A DNA stretch of 64,000 nt from Natronorubrum aibiense (GTDB lineage Archaea; Halobacteriota; Halobacteria; Halobacteriales; Natrialbaceae), in contig NZ_CP045488.1 of the NCBI RefSeq assembly GCF_009392895.1, positions 930,001 to 994,000 of the forward strand. Reading direction: 5' to 3'. The notes beneath the pieces are model-generated. The model was not told where the DNA came from, searched no databases, and was given only the letters and a program-made list of their open reading frames with translations. This document shows, one piece after another, positions 9,216 through 17,972 of this stretch (position 1 is the first letter of the stretch; the number at the start of each line of letters is the position of its first letter). A program made the translations under genes and the position numbers.

Positions 9216-10121
9216 TTACTGCTCGTCCGGACAGTCCTTCCACTCGCCGATCCCCGACGGATCGAGATGGACGTGTGCATCACCGACATCCTCGAGTGCA
9301 CGGAGACGATTGATGAGCGTTGATTCGACATCGTGAGCCCGTCGAAACGGCATGTCGCCGTCGACTTCGACGTGCACTTCGACCTCGAGGACGGGACCGT
9401 CGTAGAAGACGGCCAGATCGTGGACGCCCCGAACCTCGGGATGGGAGCGCAGCGTCTCGGTGATCTCGGCTCGCGTCGCCGGATCGGGAGCCGCGCCGAT
9501 GAGGTAATCGACGTTCTCGCGGCCGATTTCGACACCCTGGTAGACGACCAGCAGACTGACGAGCGCGCCGGCGAGCGGATCGAGCAGGGGATAGCCGAGC
9601 AAGACGCCGAGGACGCCGACGACGGCCGCGACGGAGGTGTAGATGTCGTTCAGACAGTCAGTTGCGAGCGCCCTGAGTGCGGTCGAATCGAGCCGCTCGT
9701 TGATCCGCGTGGTGTACCAGTAGAGCAGATACATATCGACGATCGCAAACGCCAACGCGGCGAGTAACAGCGGACTGAAGTGGACGTCGACGCCGTAGAG
9801 CAGCCCCTGTGCGGATTCGTACAGGAGGTTCAACCCGAGCAACGCGATGACGCTCCCGACGAACAGCGCCGTCAACGGCTCGATTCGCTCGTGGCCGTGT
9901 GGATGGGTGGAGTCCGGTTTCTCGTACGAACTCCGGCCCCAGAACAACACGACGACGCTGGCAACGAGGTCGGCGACCGAGTGGGCCGCGTCGGCGAGTA
10001 GGGCAACGCTGCCGAAGGCGAGCCCCGCGGCCCCCTCGACGATGATCTTCACTGCGTTACCGAGGACGTTCACCCCCGCCGCTCGCATGAACCCGCGTCG
10101 TTCGCCCTCGGCATCTGTCAT
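9216..10121 (-). CDS. Cation diffusion facilitator (CDF) metal efflux transporter
   Basis: The 301-residue protein has six hydrophobic segments. The CDF metal site is visible in AHSVADLVAS (first half) and ATDCLNDIYTSVA (second half, with a D/N variation). The C-terminal cytosolic ferredoxin-like domain runs from about 205 (SHPEVRGVHDLAVF) to the end with EVHVEVDGDMP and DAHVHLDP. The internal His/Asp pattern HPHGHERIEP lies in the cytosolic loop. The ATG at 10121 is chosen because the longer ORF adds a non-conserved basic extension. Likely exports Zn2+, Fe2+, Mn2+ or a similar ion; the specific metal cannot be read from the sequence. Confidence 0.92.
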   Translation of the reverse strand: MTDAEGERRGFMRAAGVNVLGNAVKIIVEGAAGLAFGSVALLADAAHSVADLVASVVVLFWGRSSYEKPDSTHPHGHERIEPLTALFVGSVIALLGLNLLYESAQGLLYGVDVHFSPLLLAALAFAIVDMYLLYWYTTRINERLDSTALRALATDCLNDIYTSVAAVVGVLGVLLGYPLLDPLAGALVSLLVVYQGVEIGRENVDYLIGAAPDPATRAEITETLRSHPEVRGVHDLAVFYDGPVLEVEVHVEVDGDMPFRRAHDVESTLINRLRALEDVGDAHVHLDPSGIGEWKDCPDEQ

Positions 10122-10230
10122 ACCTTCGTTTAGAGCCAATCTAAACTTGGGTCTTTTCCTTCTCCCCGCCCGGTGTGAGACGCTGCCGTATCGCAATTCT
10201 CATGACGGTTCTGCGTGAACCACGGCGTAT

Positions 10231-10296
10231 CCGGGCGATGGGGCCCGCCCGACCCAACTACCCGACCGCGAGGGGAGGCTGACGGTCCCTGTCCGT
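10231..10296 (+). promoter_or_regulatory. Fluoride riboswitch (crcB motif RNA)
   Basis: The RNA GGGCGAUGGGGCCCGCCC at 10233-10250 matches the conserved 5' half of the crcB motif: stem GGGCG/CGCCC closing a loop with AUGGGGCC. The 3' part GGCUGACGGUCCC at about 10277-10289 matches the conserved CUGAUGGCCUC region. The loop GGGGCC pairs with GGUCCC (one G-U) to form the expected pseudoknot. A second stem lies between the two parts. It sits immediately upstream of two crcB genes, the expected target. Fluoride binding should permit expression of the exporter. Confidence 0.85.
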
Positions 10297-10306
10297 GGCC
10301 AGATCC

Positions 10307-10717
10307 ATGACAGCAGCCCACCCCCTCGTTCGACTCGAGACGCTCGCACTGATCGCCGTCGGCGGCTTCGCCGGCTCGAACCTCCGGTATTTCATGATGG
10401 GCCTGCTCGAGGACATTCAGGCCGTCGTATTGGTCAACGTCCTTGGCTGTTTCGCCCTCGGATTTCTCGTCTACGAAGCCGAATACACCGGTCTTATCGC
10501 ACGCGAGTCACGGCTCGTCTTTACGACTGGCTTTCTTTCCTCGTTGACGACCTACAGCACGTTCGCGATCCAGACCGCACTGGCAGCCGAGCCCCTGTTG
10601 CTCGTCGCCATCGTCGCCAGCAACTACGGGCTCGGGTTCACCGGCGTGCTCGCGAGTCGGCGTCTCGCCCGTCGACTCCGTGCATCAACGACACCAGCCG
10701 GAGGTGAGACGGTGTGA
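10307..10717 (+). CDS. crcB: Fluoride exporter CrcB/Fluc, first of a pair
   Basis: The product is 136 residues from the ATG at 10307; a GTG at 10295 would add four residues but overlaps the riboswitch 3' end. Family signatures are GGFAGSNLRYF near the N-terminus, LVNVLGCFALGF, and TTGFLSSLTTYSTF, where the central Thr/Ser and Phe residues line the fluoride pore. Four hydrophobic helices are present. Fluc channels are dual-topology dimers. The stop overlaps the GTG of the next crcB gene, which points to a heterodimer made from two genes. Confidence 0.93.
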   Translation: MTAAHPLVRLETLALIAVGGFAGSNLRYFMMGLLEDIQAVVLVNVLGCFALGFLVYEAEYTGLIARESRLVFTTGFLSSLTTYSTFAIQTALAAEPLLLVAIVASNYGLGFTGVLASRRLARRLRASTTPAGGETV

Positions 10718-11169
10718 GCCTCGAGTTGGTCGCGTTTGAACAGGGACTCGAGGTCCTCCTCGCCGTTCTGGCGCTGCTCGGTCCCGACGCCGTCGCGAGC
10801 GTGACGTTCGATCCTGAACCTGCTCACGTCGTCGGTACCGGGGGTGCGATCGGCGCGGTCGGTCGCCATCTAGTCTACCGTCGGTTCTCGAGCGAGCGGT
10901 TCCCGTGGCCGACGCTGTTCGTCAACGTCGTCGGCAGTTTCGGTTTCGGCCTCGCGGTGTTCGTAGGCGTCAGCGAATCGACACTCATCCTCGTCGGCAC
11001 CGGGATCTGTGGCTCGTTGACGACGTTCTCGTCGTTTTCCGTCGAAACCGTCCAACTGTACGAACGCGGTGATCGGCTGCTCGCCGTCGCGAACGCGACG
11101 GGGAATCTCGCACTCTCGCTTTCGGCGATCGGGTTCGCGTGGCTGGTCGTCGCGACAGGCTTGCTGTAG
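10714..11169 (+). CDS. crcB: Fluoride exporter CrcB/Fluc, second of a pair
   Basis: The 151-residue product starts at a GTG overlapping the previous stop (GTGA). The family pattern is complete: VGTGGAIGAVGRHLVYR, LFVNVVGSFGFGLAV, then GICGSLTTFSSFSVET. An extra N-terminal stretch of about 38 residues precedes the first conserved helix, so translation could also start internally. The expected partner is the preceding CrcB with inverted topology in the membrane. Both genes lie under the fluoride riboswitch. Confidence 0.93.
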   Translation: MSLELVAFEQGLEVLLAVLALLGPDAVASVTFDPEPAHVVGTGGAIGAVGRHLVYRRFSSERFPWPTLFVNVVGSFGFGLAVFVGVSESTLILVGTGICGSLTTFSSFSVETVQLYERGDRLLAVANATGNLALSLSAIGFAWLVVATGLL

Positions 11170-11231
11170 TCGACAGTTGGGTTTTCGTTCGGTCTCGGTA
11201 TGTTTACCATCGAACTGGCTTCTCAGCTGAC

Positions 11232-11720
11232 ATGAGCGTTCGCAGGGCTGTGTGGACGATCTATCGCTAAACGGTTCCGATCCTGTTCGTCGCGCTCGGT
11301 GGTGGGCGCTTCGCTGGCGTGGTTCTCGAGGGTGGCCTCGAGAGCGTCGATCGGTTTCCGAGCCTGCTCGTGATGGTGCCGGTGTTTCTGGCGACACGAG
11401 GGAACGTCTACGGGGCGCTCGGCGGGCGGATCTCGAGTGAATTCCACTGGGGGCTAATCGAACAGCTTCGGGTGGAGCGAGCGACTCGTCAACGCTGTGA
11501 CGGCGTCGTTTATCAACGGGATCGGCATCTCCGTCGAGTCGACATGAGCGGGAATCTCGGTGCGAGCTTGAGTTCGCGGCTCTCGACGCGGTTGCATCTC
11601 GGAACGGCACAGATCGATCTGCGTGATCGGGAGCTGTGGGCTAACGTCGCGGCGATTCTGGCGCTGGTAATGACGATGCGCATTTTCATCGGCATCTCAG
11701 CGCTGGTCTTTGGCCTCTGA
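11232..11720 (+). pseudogene. Decayed MgtE-type transporter relic
   Basis: The ATG at 11232 begins a short frame that stops after 12 codons (TAA). An in-register continuation then reads LLVMVPVFLATRGNVYGALG and FHWGLIEQL, clearly the first MgtE repeat. A frameshift follows: NAVTASFINGIGIS is readable in another frame. The text then jumps to MSGNLGASLSSRLSTRLHLG, equivalent to the second repeat, and ends after about 45 more residues. The relic is therefore an internally deleted, frameshifted copy of a pair like that at 4746-5926. Confidence 0.85.
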
Positions 11721-11882
11721 CGGTCTCATATTCCGTTCGAAACCGCCGTCATCGCCATGTCTGTCGGACGTCTGACTGAATTTCAAGTATCACGACGATG
11801 GCGAACAGAGTATGTCGTCCGAACCGGCTCACCACCGCGCTCGAGATCGCCAGTCCACAACCCAACCGAGGCGAGCGACCCA

Positions 11883-12023
11883 ATGATCGAACTCCTTCAA
11901 ACGAGACGGGTTCGAGAGCCCAAACACACGCTCGTGCCGTTCGTCCTCGCCATCGCCGTCGCCGTGCTCGGGGCGTTCGTCTACCTCGAACTCGTCGGCA
12001 TCTTACTCGAGGTCGTCGGCTAA
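11883..12023 (+). CDS. Small single-pass membrane protein (46 aa)
   Basis: The 46-residue ORF has a basic N-terminus (QTRRVREPKHT) and one clear transmembrane helix (FVLAIAVAVLGAFVYLEL). It ends 28 bases before the convergent stop of the PhoU/TrkA-C gene. The longer in-frame ORF from 11757 adds a non-hydrophobic Arg/Ser/Pro-rich region and is not favoured. No family is recognised. A role as a small subunit of a membrane complex is conceivable but not shown. Confidence 0.5.
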   Translation: MIELLQTRRVREPKHTLVPFVLAIAVAVLGAFVYLELVGILLEVVG

Positions 12024-12051
12024 CCGAACGAGCAGGGCATCTCGCGGCTGG

Positions 12052-13260
12052 TCATCCCTGAGACAGCTCTTCGAACGCAGCCGCCGCCGTTCGCGTCCCT
12101 TTCGAGATGAGCACGTCGCCACCCCGAAGATCGGCGTCGGAGTCGGCCACGAGCAGCCAGCCCTCGTCAGGTCGGCGGATGGCGATCACCGACATCGTCG
12201 ATTCGACGTCGGGAACGCCGTTCGTGATCGCCGTCCCGTCGAGTTCGCTCCCCGGTTCGACCTCGACGCGCGTGATGATCTCGTCGCTCTCTTGGACCGC
12301 CAGCTGCACGACTGGGTGGACGTCGATATCCCGCAGGACGCCCTCGCTGATATCGATCGCCGCGTCGCTGATCTCCTCCGTACTGGTCGCCAGTCGAATG
12401 AGTCCGCGCAAGGCGACCGGGTCCTCCGCGTCGGCGGCCGCCCGCAGCGTCCACGCTTCGAACCGCGACTGTAACGCGTCGACTTCGATCTCGAGGTTTC
12501 GGACCTCTTCGGCCAGCTTCGCGCTGTCGAACAACACGCTACTGTAGGCCAAATCGACCGCCAGCTCCGAGAGGTTCTTCATGTGGATGATCGTGTCCAC
12601 CGCCCGCTCTAAATCCTCGATACCGGGATCCTCGATGCTTGGCGTCTCGTAGCGTTTGCCGGTCAGTTCCTCGAAGACCTCGCCGATCGCCGGATCCGGG
12701 CCACGGAGCAACGCGACGTCGTCCGCCTCGACCGTCGTTTCCGGGCCGGGGTTCAACAGCCAGTCGTCCCCGCGTCGAAGGGCAATCACCCGCACTCCCG
12801 TCTCGGACTCGAGGTCGATATCCTTGAGCGTTCGATCCGCGTACGCCGAGCCGGGGTCGACGACGCCGCGAACGAGCGTCTCGGCGGCTTCGGGCAGCGC
12901 CGCGCGCATGGCGTCCGGCAGCCCCATCTCCTCTAAAATGATCTTCGCGATGTCGCCCGCGGCGTCGCTGATCTCGTCGGCCGCGGCGACGATCCCCAAC
13001 ACGGGGGCGAGTTCCTCCGCGTCGTCGGGTTTCCGAACGGCCATCATGAGGCTCATTCGCGCTCGAAGTTCGAGGACGTCCATTCGCTGTTCGAGCCGAA
13101 GCACCTCGTGTGCGAGGGCTTCGTTCCGGTGGAGGACTGCCGAGTACGAGAGGTCGATCAGTAGCTCCGACGTGTCTTTCATCTCGACGAGTACGTCCTT
13201 GACACTGACGGGCTCGTACTCGACCGATACCGACGACGCTTCGCCCTCGAGCGGGTCCAT
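12052..13260 (-). CDS. PhoU/TrkA-C tandem domain protein (potassium transport regulator-like)
   Basis: The 402-residue soluble protein is a duplicated PhoU-like helical domain plus TrkA_C domain. PhoU-like helices run at about 15-105 (KDVLVEMKDTSELLIDL) and about 212-300 (HMKNLSELAVDLAYSS). TrkA_C domains run at about 110-200 (RVIALRRGDDWLLNP) and about 320-400 (SVIAIRRPDEGWLLV). No transmembrane helix or channel pore is present, so it is probably a cytosolic regulatory subunit that binds nucleotide through TrkA_C. Haloarchaeal homologues are often labelled potassium channel family protein. Confidence 0.87.
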   Translation of the reverse strand: MDPLEGEASSVSVEYEPVSVKDVLVEMKDTSELLIDLSYSAVLHRNEALAHEVLRLEQRMDVLELRARMSLMMAVRKPDDAEELAPVLGIVAAADEISDAAGDIAKIILEEMGLPDAMRAALPEAAETLVRGVVDPGSAYADRTLKDIDLESETGVRVIALRRGDDWLLNPGPETTVEADDVALLRGPDPAIGEVFEELTGKRYETPSIEDPGIEDLERAVDTIIHMKNLSELAVDLAYSSVLFDSAKLAEEVRNLEIEVDALQSRFEAWTLRAAADAEDPVALRGLIRLATSTEEISDAAIDISEGVLRDIDVHPVVQLAVQESDEIITRVEVEPGSELDGTAITNGVPDVESTMSVIAIRRPDEGWLLVADSDADLRGGDVLISKGTRTAAAAFEELSQG

Positions 13261-13394
13261 GTGCCGAACACGGTTCCCCGTCGAAAAAAACGTTTCTTGC
13301 GATGGCCGAGATCGGGTCGTTGGACGATGAGGCCGCGATCACCCGACGCAGCCTTCCGACACGGTTTTGGACGGGCACAAAGAAGGAACGAGCA

Positions 13395-14774
13395 ATGCTC
13401 GACCGGACCTATCTGCGCGAAAACGCTGACGAGGTACGCGACGCCCTCGACAACCGTGGGGCTGACGTCGATCTCGACGAAATCCTCGAGATCGACGACC
13501 GCTGGCGAGAGCTCAAAGCCCGTGGCGACGATCTGCGCCACGAGCGCAACGAGATCACCAAGCAGATCGGAAAGCTCGTCGCCGCAGGCAAAGACGAGGA
13601 ACGCGAGGAGGCGATTGCCCGCTCGAAAGAGCTCAAAGCCGACATCGAAGACGTCGAAAACGAGGCCGCCGAGCTCAAAGCCGACCTCGAGCAGCGACTC
13701 CTCGAAGTGCCACAGGTCCCCCACGAGAGCGTGCCGCTGGGACTCGACGAGCGCCACAACGTCGAGGATCGGCGCTGGGGCTTCGACGACCTGCGCGAAT
13801 TGCCCGACGAGGTGACACCCCACTACGACCTCGGCGAGGAACTGGACATCATCGACGAGGAACGCGCCGCGAAGACGACGGGCTCGGGCTATTACTTCCT
13901 CAAAGGAGAGGGCGCACAACTGGAACACGCCCTGATCCAGTTCATGATGGATATCCACCGCGAACAGGGCTACGTCGATCTCTTCCCGCCGATCCCGGTC
14001 AAAAGCGCCTCGATGCGCGGGACTGGACAGCTCCCGAAGTTCGCCGACGACGCCTACCGACTGGGTGGGAAAAACGAAAACGAGTACGACGACGACGATC
14101 TCTGGCTCTGTCCCACCGCGGAGGTTCCAGTGACCAACATGTACGCCGACGAAATCCTCTTGGACGAGGACCTCCCGCTCAAACACCAGGCCTACACGCC
14201 GAACTTTCGCCGTGAGGCCGGCGAGCACGGTACCGAGACGCGCGGGATCGTCCGTGTCCACCAGTTCAACAAGGTCGAACTCGTCAACTTCGTCGAACCC
14301 GACGAGAGCTACGACCGCCTCGAGGGACTGCTCTCGGAAGCCGAGGAAGTCCTCCAGCAACTCGGCCTTCCCTACCGCATCCTCGAACTCTGTACCGGCG
14401 ACCTCACCTTCGCGAGCGCGAAGACCTACGACATCGAGGTCTGGGCCCCCGGCGACGACATGGACGACGGCCCCGAGGAAGGCGGCCGCTGGCTCGAGGT
14501 CTCGAGCGCGTCGAACTTCGAGGACTTTCAAGCCCGCCGCGCCGGCCTGCGCTACCGGCCAGAACGCCACGAATCGGCCGAGTACCTCCACACCCTGAAC
14601 GCCTCCGGCCTCGCGCTCCCGCGCGTGATGGTGGCGATCCTCGAGTACTATCAGAACGACGACGGCACGGTGACGATTCCCGAGGCCCTGCGGCCGTACA
14701 TGGGCGATAAAGAAGTCATCGAGGGCCACGAGAAGGTCGGCGAATCGGCGCTGGGTGCTGGCGAGCGCGAGTAA
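13395..14774 (+). CDS. serS: Serine--tRNA ligase
   Basis: The 459-residue enzyme charges tRNA-Ser. The N-terminal long antiparallel coiled-coil tRNA-binding arm spans about 1-105 (Glu/Lys/Arg-rich heptads ending LLEVPQVPHESVPLG). The class II catalytic core follows: TGSGYYFLKGEGAQLEHAL, motif 2 region TPNFRREAGEHGTETRGI, then FNKVELV, and motif 3 GLALPRVMVAILE. Length and domain order match the standard (non-methanogenic) archaeal and bacterial type. The ATG at 13395 precedes the conserved LDRTYLREN start; an upstream ATG adds an unrelated 31 residues. Confidence 0.97.
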   Translation: MLDRTYLRENADEVRDALDNRGADVDLDEILEIDDRWRELKARGDDLRHERNEITKQIGKLVAAGKDEEREEAIARSKELKADIEDVENEAAELKADLEQRLLEVPQVPHESVPLGLDERHNVEDRRWGFDDLRELPDEVTPHYDLGEELDIIDEERAAKTTGSGYYFLKGEGAQLEHALIQFMMDIHREQGYVDLFPPIPVKSASMRGTGQLPKFADDAYRLGGKNENEYDDDDLWLCPTAEVPVTNMYADEILLDEDLPLKHQAYTPNFRREAGEHGTETRGIVRVHQFNKVELVNFVEPDESYDRLEGLLSEAEEVLQQLGLPYRILELCTGDLTFASAKTYDIEVWAPGDDMDDGPEEGGRWLEVSSASNFEDFQARRAGLRYRPERHESAEYLHTLNASGLALPRVMVAILEYYQNDDGTVTIPEALRPYMGDKEVIEGHEKVGESALGAGERE

Positions 14775-15093
14775 CGAACTCGGCATCGGTCGCTGGCGCT
14801 GTCGTCACCTCGAGTCGTTGGTGGAACAGATAGCACGACTGATCGGTCAGTAACCAGTACGATACCGTATATTTCTATTGTCCGATAACAACGCGTCCAT
14901 CCACAGCCGTCCGTGACAGCGAGCCAGTAGCAACTGCGTGATCGCACAACGGCTGTGCGATGGATCTAAATGTCATGCATGATCTACTCCGTTTATCTTA
15001 TTCATCAAATGAATATCTAGATATACTGAAATAATAACGATGGAGTAGAAGTATTTACGGCGAATAATTTGTGTATCTACAACTAGTGATACC
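14775..15093. other. AT-rich intergenic region with stacked palindromes
   Basis: The region is far richer in A+T than its neighbours and contains no ORF worth naming. It holds the partial MITE-like repeat, then an inverted repeat TATTCAT-CAA-ATGAATA at 14999-15015, overlapped by the 12-base palindrome ATATCTAGATAT at 15013-15024. A TATA-like GTATTTACGG lies at about 15049-15058, about 40 bases before the GTG of the next gene. The palindromes are candidate operators for that gene. Confidence 0.5.
14925..14988. repeat. Partial copy of the palindromic MITE-like element
   Basis: The centre at 14941-14961 is an exact 21-base match to the core of the element at 34858-34943 (ATCGCACA-ACGGC-TGTGCGAT). 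The left flank CAGTAGCAAC and right end CTACT resemble the element ends, but the intervening arms differ, so this copy is either deleted or strongly diverged. Confidence 0.5.
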
Positions 15094-15306
15094 GTGTCAG
15101 AGACGACGTTAGAGACGATCGAACAACTACTGGAAGGGGCTGTCGAGGAGACGACGAACGCAGAAGTCAGGTACAAACTCAACAGTGCCCGACAGTTGCT
15201 GAAAGTCCTCGAGCATCGCGATGACGTGTTTGATGAAACCGTCCACGCCGTCGTCGATGACGAGGAGGTCGTAGCACAGTTGCGCGAGTTAGGCTATCTC
15301 GAGTAA
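15094..15306 (+). CDS. Conserved-type small helical protein (70 aa), unknown function
   Basis: The 70-residue acidic product starts at GTG. Secondary-structure pattern is helical, with amphipathic segments LETIEQLLEGAVEE and NSARQLLKVLEHR. It has no Cys and no membrane helix. A TATA-like box lies about 40 bases upstream. I do not recognise a named family. Codon choice is normal for the genome and the stop is followed by ordinary intergenic sequence, so it looks like a real gene. Confidence 0.6.
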   Translation: MSETTLETIEQLLEGAVEETTNAEVRYKLNSARQLLKVLEHRDDVFDETVHAVVDDEEVVAQLRELGYLE

Positions 15307-15482
15307 GTCAGTTCCGGAGAGATCGCAGATCGTGGTCCCGCCGGCAAACCGTTACAACAGACCGTCTGAGAGCGACGCAATTCGCTACCACGCGCCAACA
15401 GTGCGCTGTCGCTCACAGTCGTGTCGAAAGAAAACCTGAAACCGCTCGTAGGTGACAGACTCGAGCCCGTCGAGTCGACTGC

Positions 15483-17669
15483 TTAGATGTAGTCGATGCT
15501 TGGTGGCAGTTCGAGCTTCATGCCCTTGCGCTCGCGGATCTCCATGATCTTCTCACGCTGGAGGGAGTCGGACATGACCTCGAAGCCGGCGTTCTCGGTG
15601 TTCCAGGCGGCTCGACCTTCGGTCGCGGAGCGAATGTCGCTCGCGAAGCCGATCATCTCGTCGACGGGTGCGATACCCTCGACGACCATGAGGTCACCCT
15701 CCTGGTACATGTCGTCGACGCGGCCACGACGACCCTGGATCTCGCCGGAGGCGGCACCCATGTGGTCGTTCGGCACGTCGATACGGACGTCCTGCATCGG
15801 CTCGAGCATCTTGATCTTCCCGTCGATCAGCGCCTTGTGGACTGCCTCGCGGGTCGCGGGGATGACCTGTGCCGGACCGCGGTGGATGGTGTCCTCGTGG
15901 AGTTTGGCGTCGTGCAGTCGGATGAGCGACCCCTGCACTGGTTCGTTGGCGAGTGGACCGTTGTCGAGCGCTTCCTCGAGCCCTTCGATGACGAGTTCCA
16001 TCGTCTCGTTCAGGTGCTGGATACCCTTCGTGTCGTCGATGAGGATGTTGGTCCCGTGGATGTGCTCGACGTTCTGAGACGTGTCCTTGTCCATCCCGGC
16101 GTCCTGCAGGGCTTCGCGGCGTTCCTGCTCGGGCATGTCCATCGACGCCTCGCCGAGCTTGATCGTGTCGACGAGTTCGTCCGTCATCGGCTCGACGGAG
16201 ATGTAGAAGCGGTTGTGGCGGTTTGGCGAGATGCCTTCGACCTCGTCGCTTGGCTCCTGTGGCTGCTCGCGGTAGACGACGATCGGCTCACCGGTGTTGA
16301 CCGGGATACCCTGATTCTTCTCGATACGCTGGGTGATGACCTCGAGGTGAAGCTCACCCTGCCCGGAGATCAGGTGCTCGCCGGTGTCCTCGTTGATCGT
16401 AATCTGGATCGTCGGATCCTCTTTCGAGACCTGACGCAGCGTCTCGATGAGCTTTGGCAGGTCGTCCATCGTCTGTGCCTCGACGCTCTTGGTGATGACC
16501 GGCTCCGAGATGTGCTCGATCGACTCGAAGGGGGTCATCTCCGTGCTCGAGACGGTCGAGCCGGCGATGGCGTCTTTGAGACCGGTGACGGCAGCGATGT
16601 TCCCGGCGGGAACTTCTTCGACTTCCTCGCGCTCGCCACCCATGTAGATCCCGACGGACTGGACGCGGTTTTTGCCCGCAGTGCCCGAAACATACAGCTC
16701 CTGGCCCTTCTCGAGGGTACCCGAGAAGACACGACCGGAGGCAACTTCGCCCGCGTGGGGGTCCATCGCGATGTCTGTGACCATGAAGACGACTTCGCCG
16801 TCTTCGTCGACGAGGCGCATCCCTTCGGCGAGGTCGCTCTCGGCGTCACCGCGCCAGATGCGTGGGATACGGCGGGGCTGTGCGTCGACAGGGTTCGGGA
16901 AGTGCTCACAGACCATGTCGAGGACGACGTCCGACAGGGGCGTCCGCTCGTGGAGTTCCTGGCGCTTGTCGGCGCGCTCGAGTTCCATGATCTCGCCGAA
17001 GTCCATGCCGGTGCGCTGCATCGACGGCATCGAGACACCCCACTTGTACAGTGCGGAGCCGAAACCGACGGTACCGTCTTCGACGGAGACCGTCCAGTCT
17101 TCGATGTCGTCCATCTCCTCAGTCATGCCACGGATGAGTTCGTTGACGTCGTGGATGACCGCAAGCAGTCGCTCCTGCATCTCTTCGGGTCCTTCCTGGA
17201 GCTCCGAGATGAGGCGGTCGACTTTGTTGATGAACAGCGTCGGCTTGACGCCCTCGCGCAGTGCCTGTCGCAGAACCGTCTCAGTCTGAGGCATTGCGCC
17301 CTCGACGGCGTCGACGACGACGAGTGCGCCGTCTACAGCTCGCATCGCACGCGTGACGTCGCCACCGAAGTCGACGTGGCCCGGCGTGTCGATGAGGTTG
17401 ATGAGGTGGTTGGTGCCCTCGTACTCGTGGGTCATCGAGACGTTTGCCGCGTCGATGGTGATCCCACGTTCCTGCTCGTCTTCCTCCGTGTCCATCGCGA
17501 GCTGTTCGCCGGCTGTCTCGTCGGAGATCATGCCAGCACCAGCAAGGAGGTTGTCAGAAAGGGTCGTTTTTCCGTGGTCGACGTGAGCGGCGATGGCGAT
17601 GTTCCGGATGTGTTCCGGTTCGTCCATCAGCCGTTCACACTCTTGGACGATCTTTTTGCGTCGGCCCAT
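15483..17669 (-). CDS. fusA: Translation elongation factor 2 (aEF-2)
   Basis: The 728-residue GTPase catalyses ribosomal translocation. G1 is AHVDHGKT at about residue 28, the [10 protein letters not shown] box follows, and NKVD is G4. The domain IV tip contains the diphthamide site: H596 in DTIHRGPAQ. The protein ends at the usual short archaeal C-terminus. The ATG at 17669 starts MGRRKKI, the canonical haloarchaeal N-terminus. It normally follows rpsL-rpsG directly; here about 7 kb of other genes intervene. Confidence 0.98.
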   Translation of the reverse strand: MGRRKKIVQECERLMDEPEHIRNIAIAAHVDHGKTTLSDNLLAGAGMISDETAGEQLAMDTEEDEQERGITIDAANVSMTHEYEGTNHLINLIDTPGHVDFGGDVTRAMRAVDGALVVVDAVEGAMPQTETVLRQALREGVKPTLFINKVDRLISELQEGPEEMQERLLAVIHDVNELIRGMTEEMDDIEDWTVSVEDGTVGFGSALYKWGVSMPSMQRTGMDFGEIMELERADKRQELHERTPLSDVVLDMVCEHFPNPVDAQPRRIPRIWRGDAESDLAEGMRLVDEDGEVVFMVTDIAMDPHAGEVASGRVFSGTLEKGQELYVSGTAGKNRVQSVGIYMGGEREEVEEVPAGNIAAVTGLKDAIAGSTVSSTEMTPFESIEHISEPVITKSVEAQTMDDLPKLIETLRQVSKEDPTIQITINEDTGEHLISGQGELHLEVITQRIEKNQGIPVNTGEPIVVYREQPQEPSDEVEGISPNRHNRFYISVEPMTDELVDTIKLGEASMDMPEQERREALQDAGMDKDTSQNVEHIHGTNILIDDTKGIQHLNETMELVIEGLEEALDNGPLANEPVQGSLIRLHDAKLHEDTIHRGPAQVIPATREAVHKALIDGKIKMLEPMQDVRIDVPNDHMGAASGEIQGRRGRVDDMYQEGDLMVVEGIAPVDEMIGFASDIRSATEGRAAWNTENAGFEVMSDSLQREKIMEIRERKGMKLELPPSIDYI

Positions 17670-17972
17670 ATACGCACCTTTACCGGTAGCGGGGTCAAAA
17701 GGGTAGTGTTTCGTCGCGGCTGGAATCCGTCGAATATCCCGGTTTTTACGCCGGAATTTCCAGTTTGCGTGAGTGAATGCCACGCAACAGCCTAGCCGGG
17801 ACCGACCGAGACGCCTCTCGTCTCGTTTCAGTTGTAACTAGCGTTCGATTGCCGTTGTCACCTCCGATTTCCCAGGTCTTCAGTCCTCACTCCCCCGTGC
17901 TCGTCCGCGTAATCGCGGTCAGCGAAACCGGGCGCAAGAGACATACACTCCCAGTACTTGGTAGTGATACGC
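17670..17972. other. Intergenic region between fusA and DUF5781 gene, nothing further seen
   Basis: The 303 bases hold the divergent promoters of fusA and the gene at 17973. Short ORFs here are low-complexity and not convincing. No repeat, tRNA or strong hairpin is seen. Confidence 0.5.

Noticed and set aside
13179-14786. 535-residue ORF on the minus strand opposite serS
   Set aside because: Antisense shadow of a highly biased gene; composition rich in Val, Leu, Glu and Asp without structure.
15762-17795. 677-residue ORF on the plus strand opposite fusA
   Set aside because: Antisense shadow of the EF-2 gene; no recognisable motif, and it would cross the fusA start and promoter.
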